From Chlamydiia bacterium (GTDB lineage Bacteria > Chlamydiota > Chlamydiia > Chlamydiales > Simkaniaceae), in assembly GCA_030430655.1 (NCBI GenBank), contig JAUIKQ010000005.1, positions 1-40,321 on the forward strand: a stretch of DNA of 40,321 nt. Reading direction: 5' to 3'. A program made the translations under genes and the position numbers. Shown here piece by piece: positions 28,869 through 38,100 of the stretch; the stretch's first letter is position 1, and every line of letters starts with the position of its first letter. A model generated the notes under the pieces. The model was not told the DNA's origin. It saw only the letters and a program-made list of their open reading frames with translations, and made no database searches.

Positions 28869-29977
28869 GACTTTTTACGATTTTTCTTAATTTGGGATAC
28901 TTTCTTAACTTTTGCCTCTCGCTTTTTTGCCGTTTCTTCAGTGTCTTCTTCTTTAGGAACCGCTCTGCGTTTTTTTGAGGGAGGTAAAATGCCCTTTACA
29001 ATATTCGTAACCCGCTTTTTTCCTTTGCTCTCCTTTTCCTCTGTCGTAGCCTGAAAGACGCTTTTAAAGGTAGATTTTTCTTCTGAAACAGGCTTGGCAG
29101 GGCTTTTGAGCTTGGCCGAGAGGATACGCAAAGACTCTAGTCGCTGTGAAAGGGACTCTAATTTTGCATCCACTGCTACATTCGTCGTTCCTTTCAAGCT
29201 AGCGATCAATTGCGCTTCTGTATCAAACTTTGCCGAGAACACACTGCTGCTCGCATAATCGGGCAGAAAAAGGAAATGGCGCAAATGTTGCGGCACCGAG
29301 GTGTAGGCATCTGTTGTGAGCGTAGGCTCTGCTTCTATCTTTTGTGTTTGTTTTGGGGGACGGCCCCGTTTAGGCTTGGGATTTAATGCCTCATGAGAGT
29401 AGTACGAGGCCGCTTTTTTATGCAGTAGATCCCTTCCCTGTTGTATTTCCTTGGAGACTTTGGTCGCAAAAAGCTGCTGTTTTATTTTCTCAAGAAGCCC
29501 TCGACTCATTTCTAAGTCCTCTTCAAAAACAAAACGAATGTTCAACGTGCGTAACCATTCAATGATCCGAATGCGCGACCTTTCGTTATAATACTGCTGC
29601 CACTTTTCCAGTTCAGGAAGCTGATCGTAAATAAACTCTAAAAAGTTTTCCTTTGGCTCTCTAGATTGGAGGATGTCAACGAGTTTCTCTTTTGTGTCAA
29701 TGTCATACACCTTTTCGTGAATGAATCCTTCCATGAATTTTTTTGTTTCATAGAAGGTCATCTTTGGGAAAAGGCAGTAGCGTAAGCTATTCTCGTATAA
29801 CTCTTTTTGTAGCGCTAAAAGCTCTTCCTCTCCTTTGTCTAAATCGACAAAAAAGATAAATCCTTCTACGTTATCTAGATAAAAATCCCTTTCATCATCC
29901 GACTTTGCAAAGGCATCGATAAGACGGTGAAAGCGTAAAATAAGGGGAGTTGCTGTTTTTATTGTCTGTTTATTCAT
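28865..29977 (-). CDS. UPF0158-like protein with basic C-terminal tail and AT-hook-like motif
   Basis: N-terminal FHRLIDAFAKSDDERDFYLDNVEGFIFFVDLDKGEEE resembles UPF0158; C-terminal NPKPKRGRPPKQTQ (AT-hook core RGRP) and Lys-rich tail. ATGA overlap with the downstream E1 gene. Confidence 0.7.
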   Translation of the reverse strand: MNKQTIKTATPLILRFHRLIDAFAKSDDERDFYLDNVEGFIFFVDLDKGEEELLALQKELYENSLRYCLFPKMTFYETKKFMEGFIHEKVYDIDTKEKLVDILQSREPKENFLEFIYDQLPELEKWQQYYNERSRIRIIEWLRTLNIRFVFEEDLEMSRGLLEKIKQQLFATKVSKEIQQGRDLLHKKAASYYSHEALNPKPKRGRPPKQTQKIEAEPTLTTDAYTSVPQHLRHFLFLPDYASSSVFSAKFDTEAQLIASLKGTTNVAVDAKLESLSQRLESLRILSAKLKSPAKPVSEEKSTFKSVFQATTEEKESKGKKRVTNIVKGILPPSKKRRAVPKEEDTEETAKKREAKVKKVSQIKKNRKKS

Positions 29978-30185
29978 ACACAATTGTTTAATAACAAATT
30001 AAATACACATGCAAAGGAGCATCGTATCATAAAAAAAGTTCAAAATCAACAACGATTCTTCTGAGTACTGAGTGCACCTCGCATTTTAATAGGTATTTCG
30101 CTAAGATGTTCTTCTAGCGATGGAGTTTTTTTGAGGGCTAAAGACACGTAAAATTAGTGTATCTTTTTAATAGTAAAGTGGTTGG

Positions 30186-31184
30186 ATGGAAGAAACAAAG
30201 GCAGCGTACATTATAGGGATGGGCTCTTACGTACCAGAGCGCATCTTGTCAAATAAAGATTTGGAAAAAATTGTCGACACATCGGACGAGTGGATTTTTT
30301 CCAGGACAGGTATGAAAGAGCGGCGGATTGCAGCCCAAGAAGAGCATACTTCGGTGATGGGAGAGCGCGCTGCAAAAAAAGCGCTCGAAAGAGCAGGCAT
30401 GTCTGCATCGGAAGTAGATTTAATTTTATTTGCGACAATTACCCCTGATTACGGATTTCCGAGTACAGCATGTCTTGTGCAAAGGCGGTTGAAAGCAAAG
30501 CGTGCAGCAGCAGTTGACGTACAGGCCGCATGCAGTGGCTTTATTTATGCACTGTCGATGGCAAAGGCGTATATAATTTCGGGAATGTACAAACGGGTTT
30601 TAGTGATAGCGGCTGAGAAGCTATCTAGCATAGTGGACTACACAGACCGTAATACTTGCATTTTGTTTGGAGACGGCGCAGCGGCTGCTGTTTTGTCAAG
30701 CAAGGGTTTTGGTTTGGCTGTTAGTCATGTTTGCCTGGGCGCTGATGGAGTGCAGGCGGACTTGCTAACACTTCCGGCAGGAGGCTGTCGATACCCAGCC
30801 TCCACAGAAACTGTGCAAAATAAACAGCACTATTTACAGATGGAAGGGAGGGAAGTTTTCAAGCATGCCGTTAGGCGAATGGAGCAGTCATGTAAAGAAT
30901 GTTTGGAAGCGTGTCACTTAGAAGAAAAAGAAGTGGATTGGCTCGTCGCCCATCAGGCAAACATACGCATTATAGAGGCGCTTGCCAAGCGATTTTCTGT
31001 GCCCAAATCCCGTGTATTTTTGACGATACACAAGTATGGTAATACTTCTGCAGCCTCGGTTGCCATCGCTTTAGATGAGCTTTGCAAAAACAATAAAATG
31101 CGTCATAAAGAAAATATTTTATTAACGGCATTTGGTGCTGGCCTCACTTTTGGATCTGCTCTTTTGACATATATGGAGAAATAA
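30186..31184 (+). CDS. fabH: 3-oxoacyl-[ACP] synthase III
   Basis: GMGSYVPERILSNKDLEKIVDTSDEWIFSRTGMKERRIA, DVQAACSGFIYAL, VAHQANIRIIEALAKR, KYGNTSAASVAIAL, GAGLTFGSALL. Confidence 0.97.
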   Translation: MEETKAAYIIGMGSYVPERILSNKDLEKIVDTSDEWIFSRTGMKERRIAAQEEHTSVMGERAAKKALERAGMSASEVDLILFATITPDYGFPSTACLVQRRLKAKRAAAVDVQAACSGFIYALSMAKAYIISGMYKRVLVIAAEKLSSIVDYTDRNTCILFGDGAAAAVLSSKGFGLAVSHVCLGADGVQADLLTLPAGGCRYPASTETVQNKQHYLQMEGREVFKHAVRRMEQSCKECLEACHLEEKEVDWLVAHQANIRIIEALAKRFSVPKSRVFLTIHKYGNTSAASVAIALDELCKNNKMRHKENILLTAFGAGLTFGSALLTYMEK

Positions 31185-32140
31185 TGGAAAAGTTTGCTGT
31201 AGTTTTCCCTGGACAGGGCGCGCAAAAGCTGGGTATGGGAAAAGACTTTTATGAGGAATTTTTTGTGGCAAGGGAGCTTTTTCAAAGAGGAGACGATGCT
31301 CTTAAATTTCATCTTTCAAGGCTAATTTTCGAAGGTCCTTTTGAAAAGCTGACTTTGACAAAATATGCACAACCCGCTCTTTATGTGACAAGTCTTGCAA
31401 TCTGGAGTGCCATGCAAAAACAGTTCCCTGCACTTTCCGTTCCAACGGTCTGTGGTGGGCTGAGTCTAGGCGAGTATTCAGCTGCATGTGCTGCTGAAAA
31501 ACTGTCGTTTGAAGCGGGTTTGGATCTTGTCTGGAATCGGGGCCAATATATGCACCAAGCGTCTCTTGATTTTCCTGGGACGATGAGTGTTGTTTTGGGA
31601 GGAGAGGTAGAAGCTATTGCCTTGTGCATTCAAAGAGAAAATTTGACAAATCAGGTTTGGATCGCCAATCTCAATTGCCCAGGGCAAATTGTGCTTTCTG
31701 GAACTTATCCTGGGATTAAAGCAATGCAGACTCTCCTGATAGAAAAGAAGCTTGCCAAAAGAGTGCTTCCTTTAGACGTTTCGGGGGCGTTTCACAGCGG
31801 ACTCATGCAAAGCGCTAAAAAGCCTCTTGCTGAAAAGGTGGCGCAAACGCATGTAAAAGAGAGTCCGATTTTGCTCGGACTAAATGTGAGTGGTGTAGTC
31901 ACAGGTGATATCGATACGATTCGTACGCAGCTTGTTGACCAAATAAACTCTCCAGTTTTATGGGAAAAGGAAGTGCAAAGTATGGAGCGGCTAGGCACCC
32001 AGTTATATATAGAGTGCGGACCTGGAAAGACACTTCAGGGGATGAATAAAAAGATGGTGAAGACACCAACGATTACCATAAATACTATTCGCGATTTAGA
32101 GAGTTTAAGTCAGTTTCTGCATGAAACAAACCTAGCTTAG
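31184..32140 (+). CDS. fabD: Malonyl-CoA:ACP transacylase
   Basis: VFPGQGAQKLGMGKDFY, CGGLSLGEYSAACAAEKLSFE, SGAFHSGLM. Confidence 0.96.
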   Translation: MEKFAVVFPGQGAQKLGMGKDFYEEFFVARELFQRGDDALKFHLSRLIFEGPFEKLTLTKYAQPALYVTSLAIWSAMQKQFPALSVPTVCGGLSLGEYSAACAAEKLSFEAGLDLVWNRGQYMHQASLDFPGTMSVVLGGEVEAIALCIQRENLTNQVWIANLNCPGQIVLSGTYPGIKAMQTLLIEKKLAKRVLPLDVSGAFHSGLMQSAKKPLAEKVAQTHVKESPILLGLNVSGVVTGDIDTIRTQLVDQINSPVLWEKEVQSMERLGTQLYIECGPGKTLQGMNKKMVKTPTITINTIRDLESLSQFLHETNLA

Positions 32141-32150
32141 GGAGGATAAT

Positions 32151-32894
32151 ATGGGGCTTGTTCGAGATAAAGTTGCCTTGATCACAGGAGGAACGTCAGG
32201 TCTTGGCAAAGCGATCGCTTTAGCTTATGCAAAATCTTCTGCAAAAGTGGTGGTTTTCGGAACAAATCAGGAGCGCTTAGAAGAAGTAGCGCGTCTTGTT
32301 AAGGATGCAAAGGCGCAATTTTTAGGTAAATTAGTCGATGTGTCTGACAAAAAAGCAGTTGAAGAGGCAGTTAAAACATCGCGAGAAACTTTTGGACCGG
32401 TAGAAATTTTAATAAATTGCGCTGGAATTACAAGAGATGGTCTTCTGCTGCGCATGTCAGAAGAAGACTGGGATGCCGTCCTTGATATCAATTTGAAATC
32501 CGTTTTTCTTACTTCCCAAGCAGTCCTCCGGGATATGATGAAAGCGCGGAAAGGTAAAATAATTAATATATCTTCTGTAGTTGGATTAACGGGTAATGCT
32601 GGACAGGTGAACTATTCGGCTTCAAAGCATGGTATGGTGGGCTTCACGAAGTCTTTGGCAAAAGAAGTCGCATCAAGGAATATTTGTGTAAATTGCATTG
32701 CCCCTGGATTTTTTAACACAAGAATGACACAATCTCTACCTGAGGAACAAATAAAAGCTATCCTGTCTCGGATACCGATGAAGCGCATGGGAGAGGATAG
32801 GGATATTGCAAATGCTGCTCTATTTTTAGGTAGTGATATGTCTAACTATATGACAGGTCAAGTACTGACTATCGATGGTGGCATGATCTGTTAA
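32151..32894 (+). CDS. fabG: 3-oxoacyl-[ACP] reductase
   Basis: VALITGGTSGLGKAIALAYA, NCAGITRDGLLLRMSEEDWDAVLDINL, VNYSASKHGMVGFTKSLAKEVASRNICVNCIAPGFF. Confidence 0.97.
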   Translation: MGLVRDKVALITGGTSGLGKAIALAYAKSSAKVVVFGTNQERLEEVARLVKDAKAQFLGKLVDVSDKKAVEEAVKTSRETFGPVEILINCAGITRDGLLLRMSEEDWDAVLDINLKSVFLTSQAVLRDMMKARKGKIINISSVVGLTGNAGQVNYSASKHGMVGFTKSLAKEVASRNICVNCIAPGFFNTRMTQSLPEEQIKAILSRIPMKRMGEDRDIANAALFLGSDMSNYMTGQVLTIDGGMIC

Positions 32895-32918
32895 GAATAC
32901 AAAGGAAGAAAAACACTT

Positions 32919-33158
32919 ATGTCTTTAGAAAAAGAAGTTATTGATATTGTTGTCGAGCAATTGGGTGTTGACAAGGAAGATGTAACACCTGAGAAATCGT
33001 TTATCGGGGATTTGAACGCAGATTCTCTGGATCTGACAGAGCTTATCATGACGCTAGAGGAGCGCTTTGGTTTTGAGATTTCGGAGGAAGACACGGAGCG
33101 CCTGAAAACGATCGGCGACGTTGTAAAATACATCGAAAGCAAGAAAAGCAAAGGCTAA
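32919..33158 (+). CDS. acpP: Acyl carrier protein
   Basis: 79 aa with [25 protein letters not shown] phosphopantetheine site. Confidence 0.97.
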   Translation: MSLEKEVIDIVVEQLGVDKEDVTPEKSFIGDLNADSLDLTELIMTLEERFGFEISEEDTERLKTIGDVVKYIESKKSKG

Positions 33159-33175
33159 GCTCTGCCTTGCAAACA

Positions 33176-33212
33176 AAGCAAGCCCACTACCGAAAGGCAG
33201 TAGGCTTGCTTT
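33176..33212. terminator. Bidirectional rho-independent-like terminator between acpP and the RRM gene
   Basis: AAGCAAGCCcACTaCC-GAAA-GGcAGTaGGCTTGCTT stem-loop in the 70-bp convergent gap, with T-rich tracts on both sides. Confidence 0.7.
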
Positions 33213-33228
33213 CCTTTTCCCAAGCGAC

Positions 33229-33516
33229 TTAGCGATGATCCCTTGATCTTGCTGGTCGATCCGTGCGAGGGCGTGCTTCGTTAACTGTCAGTGTACGTCC
33301 CTGTACTTCCGTGCCATTGAGTGCTTCTATGGCGGCTTTTGCCTGATTAAAATCTGCCATTTCTACAAATCCAAATCCTTTAGAGCGGCCTGTGTCGCGA
33401 TCTGTAATGACTTGTGCTGAAGTAACCTCTCCATATTCTTGGAAAGTTTCTTGTAGATTATCACTATCCACGCTATAAGGTAAGTTTCCAACGTATAACT
33501 TCTTGTGACCTGTCAC
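33229..33516 (-). CDS. RRM-type glycine-poor RNA-binding protein
   Basis: KLYVGNLPYSVDSDNLQETFQEYGEV (RNP2) and GRSKGFGFVEM (RNP1). GTG start at 33516 with AAGGAG upstream fits better than the ORF-track start at 33615. Confidence 0.9.
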   Translation of the reverse strand: MTGHKKLYVGNLPYSVDSDNLQETFQEYGEVTSAQVITDRDTGRSKGFGFVEMADFNQAKAAIEALNGTEVQGRTLTVNEARPRTDRPARSRDHR

Positions 33517-33939
33517 CTTAGTTCTCCTTTTCTTAATTTTTGCTATAAAGCGGTAAAAAATAAATAACTTATTGACGAATGGAGTAAGAAGGCGGGAAGA
33601 CAATGCAGCCGACATCTGCTTCTAAGCATCTCCACAATACTGCAATAAATAGGCCCATTATACAGAGAAGTTGCCTTTTAATGCTTGGAAAACTTTACAA
33701 TTTTTAAATCCATATTTGTTTACCCAAGAAAGATCTAGAAATACCGTTTGTAGAAATGGGGTATTTTCGCTCTTTTGTCCGCTAAAAAAGAAGCAGCTTA
33801 TTGTATCTCTTGTAGTAGTTTTTTAAACTTCTTATAATCAATAAATTACGTTTATTTTCCCCTGTAAGATTGAAATTTTTACGAACATGGAGTAGGTTTT
33901 CCGCTGCAATTATTGAATTTTTTACCCCTGGAGGGTTTT

Positions 33940-35148
33940 ATGAGCGCCATCGGTTATATTGGTAATCGGTCCTGCATGGTTTCGCAAGGTGGGCGGTGTG
34001 AAGGGTGCCCACGGAAATTGGTCACTAGTCAGATACGGCCGAATGATGATGGAAGACAGACCGCAAGCATGGTTGTGCAACATCTTGGATTGGATAAAAA
34101 GGTATTAAGTAAGCTCGATCTGGGCCCTATTCATAGAGAATTAGAAGCGGATTGTCTTGGCATTACAAGGCAAGAAGGGGCCTCTAATGTTTTACTTGCT
34201 CGTGTAAGCTTTAACTGTGAGATAACAGAGGCAGCTCAAAAAATTAGAGATTATCTTTCCTTCAATTTAAAGATACCCGGAGATGAGGACGGTGTATTGA
34301 CTTCGGACAAAATGCAGGAAGTCTGGAAGGGGAGGGAGGCATTTTTCAAGAGCATAGGGCATTTTTATGCTTTAGGTCGCACAATTGCTAACCCAAAAGG
34401 GGCGACTCACGGTCCTCAGCCTAATTATAGTCGAAAAGACCCAACGCACGATCAGTTTATTTTGCATAGCGAGCAAATTGTCGTTTCCTATCTTGCAAGC
34501 CCAGAAAGCGCTTTGATGATAAAGAATTACTTAAAAGCGTTGATTCGAGGAAAATATCCTGGCTCCACAAGCGCTAAAGTGTACAACATGGGGCTACACC
34601 TTCATTCAAAAAAGACCTGTTGCAGCGCATGTGAATATGTCCTTGTCGGACTGATGAATTCTTGGGATCCAGTCTTGGGGTTTCTCCCCAAATTTGTACA
34701 GGCTTGCGAGCAAGAAGGAGACACTCTTTCGCTGAGAGTTCCACAAATCCCGGAGCTGCCTGGATCGTTTTCTATTTTAACCACTGTTACAGCAAACGAA
34801 CCGGACCAAACACATCGACTTGCGCAAGAAAGGGTGTATCGGAGGAAAGATGTTGCTCTAGACTCTGTTCCAATAGATGTAATAGAAGTAGCAGCTCCCC
34901 TTACTGCTCGCACTATTTTTACTTGTGTGGTTAACCCTCACGTGCCTAGAAGTCCATTATTGCATCGCGAGATTGAGGGCACCGTCGTAATCAGTGGATC
35001 TAAGAAAACAAAGGGAAGTGCAAGTACGATAAAGGCAACCCAAGAAGAAAGTGCTGCGGCGTTGGAGCAGCAAATAGGAGGGGTTGATCGACTGTTTTCC
35101 TCGTTTAAAAAAATACGCTTAAAATTTGTGGGCAAGCTACGGAGCTAA
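33940..35148 (+). CDS. Putative cytidine-deaminase-fold (OTT_1508-like) protein
   Basis: QFILHSEQIVVSYLASP (HxE) and MGLHLHSKKTCCSACEYVLVGL (SKK..CxxC) match the paired zinc motifs of the deaminase superfamily. ATG 33940 follows GGAGG. Confidence 0.55.
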   Translation: MSAIGYIGNRSCMVSQGGRCEGCPRKLVTSQIRPNDDGRQTASMVVQHLGLDKKVLSKLDLGPIHRELEADCLGITRQEGASNVLLARVSFNCEITEAAQKIRDYLSFNLKIPGDEDGVLTSDKMQEVWKGREAFFKSIGHFYALGRTIANPKGATHGPQPNYSRKDPTHDQFILHSEQIVVSYLASPESALMIKNYLKALIRGKYPGSTSAKVYNMGLHLHSKKTCCSACEYVLVGLMNSWDPVLGFLPKFVQACEQEGDTLSLRVPQIPELPGSFSILTTVTANEPDQTHRLAQERVYRRKDVALDSVPIDVIEVAAPLTARTIFTCVVNPHVPRSPLLHREIEGTVVISGSKKTKGSASTIKATQEESAAALEQQIGGVDRLFSSFKKIRLKFVGKLRS

Positions 35149-35197
35149 AACCAGCGCAATCAAAACCAGGTCTAGCCCTGCTTTCTTGAAAACATTT

Positions 35198-35247
35198 AAA
35201 AATACCCGTTAAAATTAAGATACACTTTAAAAAAATCGGGTATTTTT
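35198..35247. promoter_or_regulatory. Perfect 11-bp inverted repeat just upstream of a start codon
   Basis: AAAAATACCCG (35198-35208) and CGGGTATTTTT (35237-35247), 28-nt spacer, 3 nt before ATG 35251. Confidence 0.6.
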
Positions 35248-35250
35248 AAT

Positions 35251-36423
35251 ATGAGTTTTATTCATAGGCAAGTTGAAGGGAGGTTTAAGCAAGCGCTGGG
35301 TCGAAAAAAGAGTGTTTTGTTGTTAGGTCCACGCCAGACTGGCAAAACAACTTTTGTGAAAAGCCTTAACGCAGATCTCTATATCAACTTGGCTCGACCA
35401 TCAGTACGCCAAGCGTATGAAAAAGACCCGGGGCGGTTTACCCGTGAAGTAGAGGCAATGGCTGCGGAGTTTCCTCTGGTGGTTATTGATGAGATTCAAA
35501 AAGTACTCCCGCTGATGGATGCTGTTCAGGATTTAATTGACAGCCAAACAGCTCAATTTATATTGACGGGATCTTCTGCGCGCAAACTTAGGCGAGAGGG
35601 GGAAGTGAATTGGCTTCCTGGACGTGTTTTGATACTGCGTATGGACCCATTGTTCATTAGTGAAGTGGCAGCGTTATATCCTACGATTGAAGAATTGCTT
35701 CTTTACGGTTCTTTACCACATGTTTTTTTGGAGCCGTCTCGGGAAAATCGAGAAGAAGATTTATTTTCTTATGTCACTTCCTATTTGGAGGAAGAAATTC
35801 GTTCAGAGGCGCTTGTAAGAAATATTGGAGCTTTCAGCAACTTTTTAAAATTAGCTGCCCTTGAGTCTGGAAACATTGCCAATTTCCATAAATTATCGCA
35901 AGACGTGGGGGTTGCCCATCCGACCATTAGCGAGTACTACCAAATTCTTGTAGACTGTCTTGTTGTTGAAAGGGTAGAGGCTCTATCTCATTCGCGCACA
36001 CGAAAAAAGCTGATCAAATCTCCCAAATTTTTAATCTATGATCTAGGCGTTCGACGCATTGCTGCTGGAGAAGGGTGCGATATTCCAGAGAAATACATGG
36101 GCGATTTATTCGAGCAATGGGTAGGTCTTGAGCTGCTGCGTCTAACGCGGACATTTCCTCAGAAAGGCGCATTGTTCTTTTGGCGGGATCAGGCAGGAGC
36201 CGCAGTAGATTGGGTTTTGGAAAAAGAAAACAGATATACGCCAATTGAGGTAAAATGGACAGAAAATCCAAGCGCGCGCGATGCACGTCATGTAGACACA
36301 TTCATCAAAGAGTATTCAAACAGCCGACAGGGCTATGTTATCTGCCGTATTCCTAGGGCCCAAAAGCTAACGGATTTTGTTACGGCGCTTCCTTGGGAGA
36401 AATTGTATACTGTCTTTGAATAA
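35251..36423 (+). CDS. ATP-binding protein, AAA_14/DUF4143 type
   Basis: LLLGPRQTGKTTFVKSL (Walker A), PLVVIDEIQKVLPLMDAVQDLID (Walker B), FILTGSSARKLRR, and C-terminal ALFFWRDQAGAAVDWVLEKENRYTPIEVKW (PDDEXK-like DUF4143 end). Confidence 0.9.
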   Translation: MSFIHRQVEGRFKQALGRKKSVLLLGPRQTGKTTFVKSLNADLYINLARPSVRQAYEKDPGRFTREVEAMAAEFPLVVIDEIQKVLPLMDAVQDLIDSQTAQFILTGSSARKLRREGEVNWLPGRVLILRMDPLFISEVAALYPTIEELLLYGSLPHVFLEPSRENREEDLFSYVTSYLEEEIRSEALVRNIGAFSNFLKLAALESGNIANFHKLSQDVGVAHPTISEYYQILVDCLVVERVEALSHSRTRKKLIKSPKFLIYDLGVRRIAAGEGCDIPEKYMGDLFEQWVGLELLRLTRTFPQKGALFFWRDQAGAAVDWVLEKENRYTPIEVKWTENPSARDARHVDTFIKEYSNSRQGYVICRIPRAQKLTDFVTALPWEKLYTVFE

Positions 36424-36439
36424 GGCCGAAGTCGATAAC

Positions 36440-36631
36440 CGCTCAAAAGCCTGTATCTGTCAAAAACCCCATTCGCTCTCCATTTTCAGTTGCCAATATT
36501 TTTTCCTGGGGCTCGATATCCTATTTATCGAGGGGAAAAAGACTCAAGTCACGAATCTGAAAGAAAGGCATCGGACCATCCTCCATTGCTTAGGTCCTCC
36601 CTATGAATCCCTTTACTGCGCAGAAAAATGG
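36440..36631. repeat. Dispersed repeat, copy 1
   Basis: 36440-36504 matches 38101-38165 with 3 mismatches by eye; 36551-36631 resembles 38353-38432. Confidence 0.7.
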
Positions 36632-36858
36632 GACCAACCCACAGCAGTGTAGCACAGATGTCAACACCGGTTGAAAATTGCTGTGGTGTTCATAGTCTAT
36701 GAATTTTTTCGTTAACCTTCGAGGCCTTTTTCGTTTGAGCGGACTCTCACTTTTATTATGCGCAATACACTCATTAGGTTGAGCAAGAATTTTATTATAA
36801 ATTTTGAATCTTAATAAAGATAATAGATACAAGTTTTTATATTTTAAAAATAATAACG

Positions 36859-37914
36859 TTATTCCAAATTATCTTCTATTTCCTGAATTGTAGGTAAGGA
36901 TCCCTTAAGATTATCCGGAAGGGAATCAATAATTTTTGCTTCATATTCAGCCACTCCTAAAGGTTTGTGAATATCTCTCAGAGCATATTCCACTTTAAGT
37001 CCTTTCTTATCCTTGCAAAGAAGCAACCCGATTGTAGGGTTATCCTGACTGCTACGAAACAAGTCATCAACAGCGCTGAGATAAAAGTTCATTTGTCCAG
37101 CATCTCTAGGATCAAAAGCACCTGCCTTAAGCTCTACAACTACATAGCAATGCAATTTGGCATGATAGAAAAGAAGATCCAAAAAATAGGTCTCATTGTC
37201 TACAGTAATGGGATATTGTCTTCCCATAAAAGCAAAACCCTGCCCTAATTCCATAAGAAATTTTTCTATATGTTCAATAAGCCCTCTTTCTAATTCTTTT
37301 TCTTTATAGCCTTGTGTGAGGGCGAGAAAATCGAAGTTATAGGGATCTTTGAGAGTTTCTTGAGCAAGAGTGGATTGAGGGGGTGGTAATTTGCCAGAGA
37401 AATTAGTAATTGCTTTGCCTTGACGACTATATAAGCCAGATTGAATACAATCCTCTAAACATTTACGACTCCAACCCTCTTCAAAGGTTTTATTTACATA
37501 CCACACTCTCTCTTCCAATGACACTAACTTTTCAATAATAAGAATGTTATGTCCCCAAGGGATCGTGAAAATAGGGAGGTTTCTAAATTGTCCCACAGGC
37601 TGTGGGACTTTTTTATAGGCTTCATAAAAAGCCCTCATTCTAAATAAGTTTGTACGGGAAAAACCTTGGATACCTGGGAAAGAATTCCGAAGATCCTTTG
37701 AGAGAAATTCAATGACTTGAGATCCCCAGCCTTCTTTCTCCTGCTTTTCTTGAATAGATTTTCCTATTTCCCAATATAGATTGAGTAATTTTCGATTGAC
37801 TGATACTACAGCCTTAAGCTGAGAAGATTTAATCCTCTCCTTGACTTCTTTTAGGAGGTTTTTGTAGCTATGAGTCAAATTCGGTTTCTGAATACAATCA
37901 AGCTGATCTGGCAC
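36859..37914 (-). CDS. YhcG/DUF1016 family PDDEXK nuclease
   Basis: VNRKLLNLYWEIGKSIQEKQEKEGWG, SFPGIQGFSRTNLFRMRAFYEAY, PWGHNILIIEKL, YFLDLLFYHAKLHCYVVVELKAGAFDPRDAGQMNFYLSAVDD. Start appears to be GTG. Confidence 0.9.
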   Translation of the reverse strand: MPDQLDCIQKPNLTHSYKNLLKEVKERIKSSQLKAVVSVNRKLLNLYWEIGKSIQEKQEKEGWGSQVIEFLSKDLRNSFPGIQGFSRTNLFRMRAFYEAYKKVPQPVGQFRNLPIFTIPWGHNILIIEKLVSLEERVWYVNKTFEEGWSRKCLEDCIQSGLYSRQGKAITNFSGKLPPPQSTLAQETLKDPYNFDFLALTQGYKEKELERGLIEHIEKFLMELGQGFAFMGRQYPITVDNETYFLDLLFYHAKLHCYVVVELKAGAFDPRDAGQMNFYLSAVDDLFRSSQDNPTIGLLLCKDKKGLKVEYALRDIHKPLGVAEYEAKIIDSLPDNLKGSLPTIQEIEDNLE

Positions 37915-38029
37915 TGCTCATCCCTGCTTATTAGTTTTTTAATTTTCTCACTTCCAATATCGAAAATTCTGTAGCTGTCGGATAAACTTTTTCGAGTGAT
38001 AAGTGGGATTTTTTCAACATCTCCTAAGG

Positions 38030-38100
38030 ACGCAAGGGTCCGCTCTTTACCACCTGTAACAGCAAGCATAAGTAAATCTATGTTGTTTGCATACAAAAAT
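38030..38100 (-). pseudogene. Short O-methyltransferase-like C-terminal relic
   Basis: YANNIDLLMLAVTGGKERT resembles the DLxMLxxTGGxERT segment of plant-type/PKS O-methyltransferases; flanking protein is missing. Confidence 0.4.

Noticed and set aside
36440-36742. 9-bp inverted ends CCGCTCAAA/TTTGAGCGG bounding a possible ~300-bp MITE
   Set aside because: A 9-bp match over this distance is not significant by itself, and copy 2 of the repeat lacks the matching right end.
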